Shown: positions 31,385-41,889 of the stretch, one piece after another
How the letters are laid out: every line of letters begins with the position of its first letter
Numbering within the stretch: the first letter of the stretch is position 1
Source of the DNA: Chrysophaeum taylorii
Taxonomy: Eukaryota; Sar; Pelagophyceae; Pelagomonadales; Pelagomonadaceae
Assembly: GCA_029834535.1 (NCBI GenBank)
Contig: JAQMWT010000044.1
Location: forward strand, 62,001 to 126,000
DNA: 64,000 nt
Direction of reading: 5' to 3'
Notes under the pieces: model-generated
What the model saw: only the letters and a program-made list of their open reading frames with translations
Told to the model about the DNA's origin: nothing
Database searches by the model: none
Program-made: the position numbers and the translations under genes

Positions 31385-31740
31385 AAAAAACTAAAAATAC
31401 CATGAAGTTTTCACCACGTATATTTAATGAACTTATCATCATCACGAAATGACAAAATGACATTTTTTTTATGTCATGACCGAATGACATTTTTTTTTGT
31501 TGCGACCAAACAAATAACATGTCTCGACGATACCTGTCGAAATTCGATCATCCAAAAAATGCTGTCGTCTACAAGTCGCAAGAAATAGTCAGGGTACTAG
31601 TAGTGTCATTTTTACAACAAGTGTCACGAAATCAGTGTCATTCCTGAGTCATCATTAAAAACTAATTCCTAAAAAAACATCATCGTTCATCTTTACAGAC
31701 CAATAAAGAAGTTCTGTCAAAACAAAAACAAATCGAGAAG
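31385..31740. other. AT-rich spacer with AATGACATTTTTTTT repeats
   Basis: The sequence is AT-richer than its surroundings, with two or three AATGACATTTTTTT/GTGTCATTTTTAC-like motifs. No gene. Confidence 0.5.
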
Positions 31741-34700
31741 TCACAACTGCTGCCCGGGCCCGAGACGATGGCGCCAAAAAAGCCTGGCCCCAATTCGCCG
31801 AGGGAAAAGCGACCAAAGAAGAAGAAGCTTGCACGCAAGCGAAGACGCCTCTGAGAAGAAGAAGCCGCCAAGTACTGTCAGGAGATCGGGGCGAAGAAGT
31901 GCTTGACCAAGCACCTGCAGGGTGGCATCACCGCGAAGCAGCTCCAGGACGGCTCACAGGAGGATGGATCCGAAGATGCACGTCCGAGCCAATGGCGGAG
32001 ATCGAAGAAAACGCGCTGGTGGACTGGTTGCAGTGAATAAACGAGGCGGTGCTAGATCGTGCTGCTACTGACGAGGGCGTGTGCCTCAACCGTGCTGCTT
32101 TCGGGATTCTCGGCGGTCCAAGGTGTTCTTCACCAGCTTCTACGCTCTGACAATAGGGCAGCAGAAGATGGAAGCCAAGCCGCGGCGGCGCACGTCGAAG
32201 GCATCCACAGCTTGTCGACGACGTTTGCGTCGCGGCGACCACCATCAACCGCGAGTGCAATATGGTGTGATGGGGTCTCGACGGTTTCAAAAACACACGG
32301 AGAGCCTCGAGAGCAAGATCGGCGAGGATTTCAAGTTCGGTTGGCCATGCTGTTGAACGCAGAGTGTGGCGTCCCGACCGTCCATCCTCGACCCGACGAG
32401 AGGTTGCTGGACGAGGAGCTCGCGCAGCGAGAGGTCCCCCAACCCGTCGTGCGACCACAGCCGCCGCAAGGAAAGGTGGTATCCGCCTCTTGGGCCAGGC
32501 CCTGGACCAGCCCAACAAAAAGTTGTTCCACGAGGCCAGGCCCTGGACCAGCCCAACAAAAAGTTGTTCCACGAGGCAAATATCAAGGCGAAAAACATCT
32601 ACGAGAAGGGCCCTCGACACCGCTGCGTTCAGTCGGTCTGGCGTCGGTTGAATCCACCGCACTTATTCGAGCACGCAAACCAACCTCGCTAACTCCTTAA
32701 GGTCGGGATCGGTCCAAGTTCTCGCCGGTCGGGAAGAAGGACTTGGTCGCGACGGCACCGGCTGCCACGGTTTTCGAGAGCAGGCCCGGTGCATCATCAA
32801 GAAGCAGTCCGAGCGCAATCCAGGCGGTGACTCAGCCGACCAGGAAGAGAGACGCCTACATCACCGACGAAAATGGTTCGGCCAAGCTGTAGGACCTTTT
32901 TTTGGGCATGCACACAAAGCCCACGAGGCTGCCAGGAGTCCAAGCGCAAGCGCGCCCTGGTCTAAGCGCAAGGCCTACGCGGGGATCTTGGCCGCCCGTG
33001 CGAGGATCTTACGTGGAGGCCTGCGACGCCAGCCGTCTCGTCCGTGCGAGACCTGAATCGACTCGAATTCCTGCGGTGTGGAGCCCCGGTTGTCAGGCGT
33101 CGAAGGCTGCAGCGTCAGGGAGGATGACGGGCGCGCGGACGCCAACGAGGTCGACCGCGAATCTCGACCCTCGAGCAGCAGTCTTCCAGACGCCCACCAC
33201 CACAACAGCCTTCGACGGCGACTCTTCTCGCGGCTAGCACTATCTGGAGCTTCCCGCACTTTTTTTTGGCTTCCTTTTGTTGAAAGGAAAGCGCTCTCGT
33301 CCTTCAGTACGTCGTGGTGCGAATGTGGTTTTTTGCACCACCAAAGAGCCGTTCGATCTTCTGTTGGGGTGAGCCGACGGCAATTTCCATGGACGTCGGG
33401 AGACGCAGCCTACGGACGCCGGCGGCGAAAAAAGCGCTCGAAAGCCGCCAGATGCGAGAGACGCATGGATCTGAGTGTGCGTCTGTTTCGTTGCCAAGCT
33501 TGAACGACGTAGCCGGCCGACCTGGGGTGCATCACGGGACTTGACTATCGGCTTCAATGCTTGCTCACCCTCTTGTATGACTTCTTTCGCACGCGCGAAA
33601 GGTGGTCTGCTATCCTCGCACCTCAGGCGACAAGGTGTGTGTCGCTCACGACTATTCGAGAGAGTGGACGAGGGGTTGCCAAGGGGTGGGTGGTTCAGAA
33701 GATGCATCACGACCCCTTGAAGGATAGTGTTGGCCTTGCCGGCATTCGCGATAGCGAAGTGGTCCCTCGGCGCGCATAACGTCGCTGAGCCGCACGCGAC
33801 GCCTGCTTGAACCCATTGCTTCGGATGCAGTTAGTTGGACAATATCATCCACAGTCTCGACCAGAGCGCGGCTGGCGAGGCCGAGGAGATCGCCGATCGG
33901 CTTCTGAGACCCGAATCGAGCGCTCCAGTTTTTCCGTTCGTCAATTTCGTCACCAGGAGCGTTACGGAGCCGACGTCGAGAAGAACCACGCTTGCTCGAG
34001 CTCCAGAGGCTTCGGTCCCGACCAAACGTCGGAGCTCCAGAGGGCCTTCGATGGCTCTCGGCGGAGAAACTCGAGTTTAGCATCTTATTAAAGTATTACA
34101 ACGCCTTCTTCTTCTTCTTCTTCAACATGAGCGTCGAAAGGTGCGCCAGTGTCGTGCCAACGGGACCACATCTTCGACCGCGCCACGAGATTTGCGGCCA
34201 GCAACAACGGGTCGCCGACGAGGTCGCTGGTCGAACACCAAAGGAAGGCTAGATCGAGTTGATGGAGGACGCCTCGCCATGCTCCTCGAGCGTTCATGCA
34301 GGCAGGTCGTCGTGGTCGGAGAAGCACGAAGCGCAGGCTGCGGCGCGCTGGGTCGAGCGCCGGATAAAAGACTAAACCAAGGCCCTGAATGAAAATGAAA
34401 GTCGAACCTGTGGTCGTCGACGAGCGTGCCCTCGTCGGGAGGGAGGGACAAGCTCTCTCTCGACGGTCAAGACGCGACTCGTCGCGGCACTCGAGTAGCT
34501 CCCGAGCGAGACGTCGTTGCGCGGTCGAACGACCCTCGAGGCGAACATCGAGAGGTGCGGCATGGGCGATCTCAAACCCAAGGCCGACAAGGACCCGACA
34601 TTCGACCAGGCCGGTTCCAAGGCCAAAATTCCTCGCCGCGCACCTCAGATCAAGATCAATTCCAGTCGCGGCAGTGCCGACTGCAGCCGCCGGTGTGTTC

Positions 34701-35266
34701 GCGAAGACCACGCGTGTCGAACTCGACGCCAAAGGCTGCACTCCGAGCGTTGACGATCGCAAGTCCAAGGTTGTGGAGTGCCTCTCGCCACCCTAAAAAG
34801 CGACAACCATTGGCAGCTCGAAGCCACCGACGATCAACCGTTGTCGTCTACTGAATGCACGAAGCCATCGAGGCGGTATTCGACGAGAAAACTCCAAGGA
34901 CGGTCGCAAGAAACTCGGGCTGGATCTTTTTTGCCTATGACGACGACTCTTAAACGACTCGATCGATGACTTCGAATAGCTGTGTTTGCTGGTCTTCCCC
35001 GAGGATACCTCGCGCGAAGACCGGGCCAATAGAAGTGGCCCCAGCGCGCGAATTCACCCAGTCTAAACGCTTCGTTGGGCCTACGAACATCCATCCCCGT
35101 TGCGCCGGATGTTGTATTTGGAGCCGATGACATCGTGCAGAATAGAGCCACTACAAGGCTCCCGCCTCGCCCGAGGGGCCAAAGTACCTCACTCCGATGG
35201 AGATAAGCGGCAGCTACCGAACCGGCACCATTTTAGGTCAACTCGACGACAGACAAAAAAGACACC
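31741..35266 (+). pseudogene. decayed coding-like region, family unknown
   Basis: Plus-strand fragments look coding but are broken. One starts at ATG 31769 (MAPKKPGPNSPREKRPKKKK) with an in-frame TGA near 31852. A piece near 31989 reads MAEIEENALVDWLQ, faintly like a pogo/CENP-B helix-turn-helix. Others are 32470-32692, and 34515-34750 (LEANIERCGMGDLKPKADKD). Frames change often, and the minus strand also has long open frames (34088-34768). It may be one decayed element or several. Confidence 0.35.
32499..32577 (+). repeat. about 40-bp tandem duplication
   Basis: The unit containing GGCCCTGGACCAGCCCAACA and AAAAGTTGTTCCACGAGGC occurs twice back to back with almost no difference. Confidence 0.85.
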
Positions 35267-35271
35267 CGATC

Positions 35272-35346
35272 TGTGAGAACTGAAATGGGGATGTGAGAAC
35301 TATAATGGGGACGTGGTGCAGGGGTAAGTGTCATAGCTTCCTCACA
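35272..35346 (-). repeat. 3' LTR of copia copy A
   Basis: It is about 75 bp, beginning TGTGAGAACTGAAATGGGG and ending TCATAGCTTCCTCACA on the plus strand. CGATC precedes it at 35267-35271. Confidence 0.85.
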
Positions 35347-38300
35347 CAGGTGCTGGAAAAGAAAGAAAAGGAAAAAGGGGTAATTGAGGTCCTCACAGAG
35401 GAGAAGCTTGAAGGAAGACGTCAGGAGAGGCAGTGTGGCAAGAAAGAAAACAACAGGAGATATCAGGGTGAAGATCACGAAGTGAGGTAAAACGAGCACG
35501 AAGCCGGAGGAAGGAAGGAGCTTCCGTACTGCGGGTGAAAATATCGCTAAGATTGTGAAGGCGGGGAGTGTGTTGGAGATCAATGATGTGGTTGCGATGA
35601 TGATATTCGGCGGTGCTGTAAAAGCGAATGTCAATATGGCGGGTGCGCCGCGTGAGACATTGGAGACGGACTTGGGTGACGATGGTGCTATTATCGACAT
35701 ACATTGGTACCGTGTGACGAGGGAGATCAAAGTCATCAAAAAGTTTGAGAAGCCAAGAGAGCTCAGCAGTAGCGGCGTAAAGAGCGAGCAATTGAGCTTC
35801 AAAAGAGGAGCGGGCGAGAAGGTACTGCGAGCGTGAGCAGTATGATATCACAGAGCCAGCAAGGAGAAAACAAAAGCCAGGAGTGGAGTGGCGGGCATCA
35901 GGGTCGTGGGCCCAGCTGGAGTCGGAATAACCACAGAGACGAAGGGTAGAAAGAGTAAGGGCAAGAGCCTGAGAACCTTTGAGATAACGCAGAGTGTGGG
36001 ATAAAGCGTGCCAGTGGGGTTTACCAGGATTGTGTAAAAAACGCGCACACTGATTGACGGACCAAGTGATATCAGGGCGAGTCATGATGGAGATAAATAA
36101 AACACAGCCAACAATACGACGAAAAGGGATGCGTGCCATGAAGACGTGAGCAGGGGAGCCAGGTGCAGGAGAAGCAGCCGCAGAAAGAGGAAGAGAGCGG
36201 GAGTCAAGTCTGGTTGTGCGCGAGCACGCGTAATGCGGAGACCAACGTATGTGGTCAGATCAAGCTCGTTAACATCAGTGAAGGTTCGGAAACGGAGGAA
36301 GAAGGCTGGGTAATGACCAAGGCAAGGACGAGGGTGCGCCACAAGAAGATCATCAACAACAACGAACGAGACGTAGGACAACGGTAGAATTAAGCACGAG
36401 CTTGTAACGGCAAGTGCCACCAGATCCGCGGACGAAGCCACAGTCATTGACGACAAGCTTGTTTGCAACCATACCAAGAGCGACGGAGCGTGTAAATGAT
36501 TTTGAAACCATCGGTGGGTTGGCGAGGAGCATAACCTTCGGGTGGCCAAACATAGATGTCTTCGTCAATGGGAGCTTGGATAAAAGCGGAGCTGACATCC
36601 AACTTATGCAAATCCCAGTCGTGAACAGCAACGCCAGACAGGGGCTTGTATGAAAGCAGAGATGACATCTACAGGACGGTACGTGTCGTGGTAAGCAATG
36701 CCGTGAACCTGGGTGTAACCGCGGACAACGAGATGAGCAGTGTACGATTTGAAGCGACCAGATTCATACTTCGTGCGGTGGACCCACTTCAAAGGGCAGA
36801 TGGTGCCAGAAAAAGTAGAAGGAACGCGAACAACATCCGAGCAACCGAGCTGACCGAGGGAATGATATTAGGGAATGACAAGATGACACAGAATCGACAG
36901 TGCGTGGTAAAACGCCAGTATTGTGGGTTTGAATTGGTTCTCCATTTGTTTCTGAATAATGTGCGCTTTTTGTCGACTTTGCGCGGTCGGCTCCGTTTGG
37001 CTCGACTTTGTTTTGCATGCTTGTTGTTTTGTCGGCTCTGGTTGGCTCGACTTTGTTGTGCACGTTTTGTTGTTTTCTCTCTTTGGGTCGTCGGAGTTCA
37101 CGAGCTCGTAGAATGGTCGGTTCACGTGATGGGGTGATCAGTCCCAGTGAAACCGGCGCATTCTCATCAAACATAGGGGACAAGGGGGCAACAGCGGAAG
37201 AACAGGTGACAATCGGGCAACAGCAGGAACAGGTGACAATGGGGCAACAGTAGACGAGATCTTGGAAGCGTGATTCGAGAAAGTCAGAACAACGTTGAAG
37301 TTCCTTCGGTGGTTGACATTGCAGGAAATCTGATAAGCGAAACTGTCAGCAGAATCGAGGTCTGAAGAACAATAGCGACAAAAGTGCCTGGGATGACGTG
37401 CGTTAGACGATTGGTGCCACTGAGAATCGCAGCGGGGCAAAGATAGCGGGAACACAGGCTGGTATATTATATGAGGGCAGTGTACCAGACGTCTGATGAG
37501 AACGGTGCCTTTGGTCAGATATGTTGTATGGTGACCAGGTTATGACGATGGTCGGAGGCGACTGAAGCAAAAACAGGCGTAAACAGGGTTGATGCGAACG
37601 TTGGGTGTTTGGTTGTTGTGGCGCGAGCAAGTTGCCATGGGCACGACCGCGTCCTGTACGCGAAGAAGATGGAAGACTTCGGACGCGCCAGCCGTGTAAG
37701 GAACGAACACGGGTAGACCAGGCTGCTGTATGCCAGCCTGCTGTGGCAGATAAGAAAGTGGCCCGTTTTTTCGCATTCGCAAGAACGAAGTTCCCATATG
37801 GGCCAACGTTGGAGGAGCAAGCGGCGAGCTTTGCTCGTCATACTCGAATAGACTGCGGTAGAAGGTGGCGATAGTGGCAAAACAGTTGTGGCACGTAAGA
37901 ACGTTGCAGAGAGCGTCGCAGTGACACGTAAGAACATTGCAGATAGCGTCGCGGGTGCTGAGCACGGAATTCACGCCGATAGCAAAACCGAATTTTAAAG
38001 GTCAGAAAAGCGGCGAAAAAGGCGAGAGTGCGCGAAGGAGAACCACAAATCACACAGCAAAGAAGCGTCTGTCCAGGATCCCGAAGATGAGCGATCCAAC
38101 CACATAGGAAGGACGAAAGCTGCGCACGCGAAAAATTGACAGGCACAGCTTAGTTGTGGCAGGTGAAATGCGCGATGGAACGTGATTCGCTGGTTTTACC
38201 AAAACCGATAAGCACAACGAGGAGTGGATCAACGAATAGCAGAAAATGTAGAACGGGGAGTGGAGCAACGAATAGCGGAAAATACAGAACAGAAGGGGTG

Positions 38301-39625
38301 GAGCAACGAATAGCGGAAAATACAGAACAGAAGGGCGCCTTCACAAGAACGAGGGGCTTCCGTGGGATGGGGTTGTTGATGTGCTTGCATCAGACATTCG
38401 GCGGTACACACGCTGACTTGGAATTATCTTGATTGGCATGAGACAGAGTATCGGGAGGGGTATGTGAGACGGTGGGTGTGGCCGTTTAAGGCGGTGAAGG
38501 GGGTGGAATAGATGGTGGTATTAAGAAAAGCGGCGGAGTGGAACGAGAATCAGTCAAGGTGGGAGTAGGCATAGGAGCAGAAAAGGTAGTGTTAGTGGTG
38601 GTGGGTTTGGGTTGGTGTTGTTGGGTGTTTTTTGGAGTCATTGGAAGTGTTGCGCTGTTGAGAAGAACGGCGATGGTGGGTAGGGCGTTGTCGCGGAATA
38701 GCTAGGAACTTTGAAACTTGCGGCAGTCCCTCTTAAAGTGATGATCCTTGCAGCAGCCGCCAAAATGACATTGGGCAGTGCGCCGGAATCGAGGAGAGCC
38801 AGGGTGTTGGGAAAGGGGAGCGTCTAGGGTAGGTCAGTTGGAAGAGTCTGAAGTCGTGGCTGACGACGCGGCGGATAGCGCGGCGGAAGTGGGTGTGCAT
38901 GCCATCGAAATTGATTGTTGTTGAAGTTCTCAAGGGTACAACCACAGTCGTCGGTACGAAACGCGAGACGATAAAACAAAGCCAGTAAGGCTTGAAGCAC
39001 GATGCACGTAGTCAAATGCGAGGACGCAGTCGAGGGTACGGCGGATCAGGTACAATGCCGAGCAACTTGTATACTCCGGTGATAGGTACAATGCCGAGCA
39101 ACTCGTATACTCCGATGATGATGATGAAAACTAACTTGTCGAGGAAGTTCGCTACGCGATCCCCACGCACGGCCCATGTAGACATCGGTAATGCGCTTGT
39201 AAAAAAGTCGCATGAAGTTCATTTCGCGGTTTTCATGGATATCAACGTTGTTGTTGCTTGACGCGAAATTCGCCTTCAGAGCAGCGAGATGCTGAGAAAT
39301 TCTTCTTCAGAGCAGCGAGATGCTTCTGCAGAGCAGCGAGATGCTGAGATGCTAGTCCAAGGATCGTTGGTCGAGATAATGTGTTCGCCGGTAGAAAAGA
39401 TCATGTTCTCAAGACGACGTGGCCAGTGGTGGAAAAGATGTCGCGCACCGCTGAAGGCATCAAGTTTTTTTTGCGAAAGCTTGCTATCTTTAATTTCGAT
39501 CGAGGACATGTTGTTAGACGACAACGAACCGAACACGTAGCAATGAACTGAAGCCGATGATGAGGAGTCGCCACGAAGTCAAGCACAGGCTCGATCGTGA
39601 ACGAGCATCTGGCTGGTACTACGAT

Positions 39626-39705
39626 GTGAGAACTGAAATGGGGATGATGTGAGAACTATAATGGGGACGTGGTGCAGGGGGGAAAAGTGTCATAGCTTCC
39701 TCACA
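39626..39705 (-). repeat. 5' LTR of copia copy A
   Basis: This 80-bp near-identical partner of 35272-35346 has four extra bases in a GGGG run and a few other changes. CGATC follows at 39706-39710, completing the target duplication. Confidence 0.9.
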
Positions 39706-39710
39706 CGATC

Positions 39711-41295
39711 CTTCCTTGCGGATTTTTGGGTGTTTTCTTGAATAAAATCCGGGCTATAATGTAATTCTTGGGGATTTTCGCCCCTGGCGCGGGATCCCAC
39801 GTTCCTTACCCGGTGTTTGAAGCTTTCAGGTTTGTAGTGGTCGACTGCTAAAAGGAGGGGGTGCTAGCGGGGTCTCGCGACAAACATTCACCTAGATAAA
39901 CACTCCAACTTGCCTGATCACATGGTCGAGACGGAACCTTGTCGACGAGTTGGTTGTCAGTGCAGGTCCGGTGCTATTGCTAGTTCGTTAGATAAACACC
40001 TCCAACTTTAATAACATGCAAACCGCCGTGCCAACGCGCCAAGCTAAACCATGAACTGCGCGATTGCGCAGTGACAAAAAGAGCTTGTGGAGAAGGAGTA
40101 AGGGGGAGATGTCCTTCTCATCGGACTTCCTTCACACAAGAGTCTAAGGATATGGATGTTTTGTTAAAAATATGAATTGACTCCTCACAATCAATTGTTC
40201 GCCATCGGCTAATTCTAGACTTTTGTTCCTTGTCGGCGGAAACAGAGGAGAATGCAATTTTGATGATGGTGCTTCGCAAGTAGTCAGAAGAAGTTTAAGT
40301 CGAGGTTTCAGCAAGACGGAAATGAACTCATACACTCTCGGTTATCGAACGTTCTTTCCGGCGCGTTGGTTTGCTAGGTCGCCGAGATTGTTACGCCTGC
40401 GTCACACGCGGTTGTCGTTGGAGTAAGTTTTGGAAATAAACAAAAAAGTTTCCCGCGAGTTGAAAGCGATTGGAGCGACGCGTTCTTCTCGAGGGACTCT
40501 GCGAGGCCGCGCCCTCGGCGCCGATACTGTTGCCCCCGCAAAATTTCGTCGGTAAAATCAGGGGGAACAATCAGTTCAGAAAAAAAATTAAATCATTACG
40601 TCATCGCGAAATCGCCGACGGGAAACGCATGAGAGGGGGTTTCAACGAGAGATCGAGCTCCTTCAACTCGCGATCGTCCGTTTCGAGACGCTCCAGGACA
40701 CCATCATGTTGTTTCTTTTCGGCAGCCCGTCGCGTCGCCTCCTCGCGTTCTTGTTGTTCTCGCAGTTCGCTGCTCGCGGCGCCTTCGTTCGGTCTCGGCC
40801 GCCGTCTTCCGCTTTTCTTCCTGTTCGCGCCCGACCCGCTCGCGGCGACTCCGTTCGGCCGCAGCCTCCTTCGTGTGGTTCTTCTTAAACCTGTGGCAAG
40901 CGCTTGGAAGCACCACCCCCTCCATATCCTCGAGGCGGTTTCGGCCGCGGACGGGCGTTGCCTCGAGAAGGTCGCGCACGATGGCGCCGAGGAGCCCGTC
41001 GGCCTCGCGGCTCGACGAGTGCAAACATCCTTGACGGCCCGCGCGTCGACGTAGAACGATGTTTGCGGGCAGCGGCGTGCCCGCGAGTAGCGAGCGCGCC
41101 GCCGGAACCCCGCGCGGCGTCGTCGTCAGTATCGTACCGCTCGTTGTTGCCAGCTTTTTCTCGGGAGACGTGTAGTTTAACGTGCGGGCTTCAGGCCCGA
41201 CGTGAACATCTGAGCCGCCGAGCTTGACGCTCGAGTCCGCGACAACGAGGAGGATATCCCACGCGCCGCCGGCGAACGTAATCCGATGCCCCGAA

Positions 41296-41330
<35 letters not shown>

Positions 41331-41889
41331 ATGACGCGCCCACACAGCGCGGCTTTCGCTGGGACCTCCTGTGCGGTCCTCCTCCTCCGCATGTTCAGCC
41401 GCGACACCCAGCGGGTTCTCGACCCGCAAAACGGCAGCGCCTTGCTCACGGACAACCAACGGCTCTCGGTCCTGCGTTGTGTCTCGAGCCTTCGCGGGCT
41501 TGTTTAGGTAGGAACCGACTTCTCCCGGGCGGTTTCGGCGAAAAGGATCGATCGTGTCTTCTGGCCGACGCGGAATCCGACCGACCACCAATAACGCCGC
41601 CGCCGCCGCCGGCGCGAATCATGGCAGGAGCCGTTGGTCGAGGGGCAAACGACGACATTCAGCAGCAGCGTTGTTTCCCCCGAAAAAAAAATTCTGGTGC
41701 CGTTTTTTTTGTTTTTTGTGACCCGGGGTTTGTAGTTATATAGCAGCAGTAGGAGTGATATATATGCCTTTTTTGTATGTAGCCCTTTCCATGAAATTGG
41801 CGTCGACGACACTCGGGGTGTCTGTCGCACGCGGCGCAGAGGACGGGTCTTCTCGCCGCAGAGAAAAAGAGAAAGAGAGAGAAAAAAAA
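39711..41889. other. intergenic; possible coding piece and (AAAT)n array
   Basis: No gene is supported. A 295-codon minus frame at 40704-41591 opens with TTG and has to read through the AAAT microsatellite at 41297-41332. Its C-terminal part is a charged, coiled-coil-like stretch (EEKRKTAAETERRRREQRTA). The 39711-40440 part has nothing recognisable. Confidence 0.4.
41297..41332. repeat. (AAAT)n microsatellite
   Basis: About nine AAAT/ATAA units in a row. Confidence 0.9.

Larger units (their letters stand above)
35272..39705 (-). mobile_element. Ty1/copia-like retrotransposon, copy A
   Basis: The element is bounded by short direct LTRs (35272-35346 and 39626-39705) with TGTGAG...CTCACA ends and a 5-bp duplication CGATC on each side. 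Read on the minus strand, a gag-like start lies at about 39508 (MSSIEIKDSKLSQKKLDAFS). Reverse transcriptase pieces lie at 36770-36440 (WVHRTKYESGRFKSYTAHLV, DLHKLDVSSAFIQAP, EDIYVWPPEGYAP, LRRSWYGCKQACRQ), and RNase H at 36140-35390 (RPDITWSVNQCARFL, SYCSRSQYLLARSSFEAQLL, RRTRHIDIRFY). The order is copia-like. Frameshifts and stops make it inactive. An integrase domain was not recognised in the decayed 36.9-38.4 kb part. Confidence 0.9.

Noticed and set aside
34088-34768. 226-codon minus-strand frame
   Set aside because: The opposite strand carries equally plausible fragments and neither shows a family; left as decayed sequence.
40704-41591. 295-codon minus-strand frame
   Set aside because: It opens with TTG and translates straight through an AAAT microsatellite into a repeated FIYL string; only the charged C-terminal part looks protein-like.
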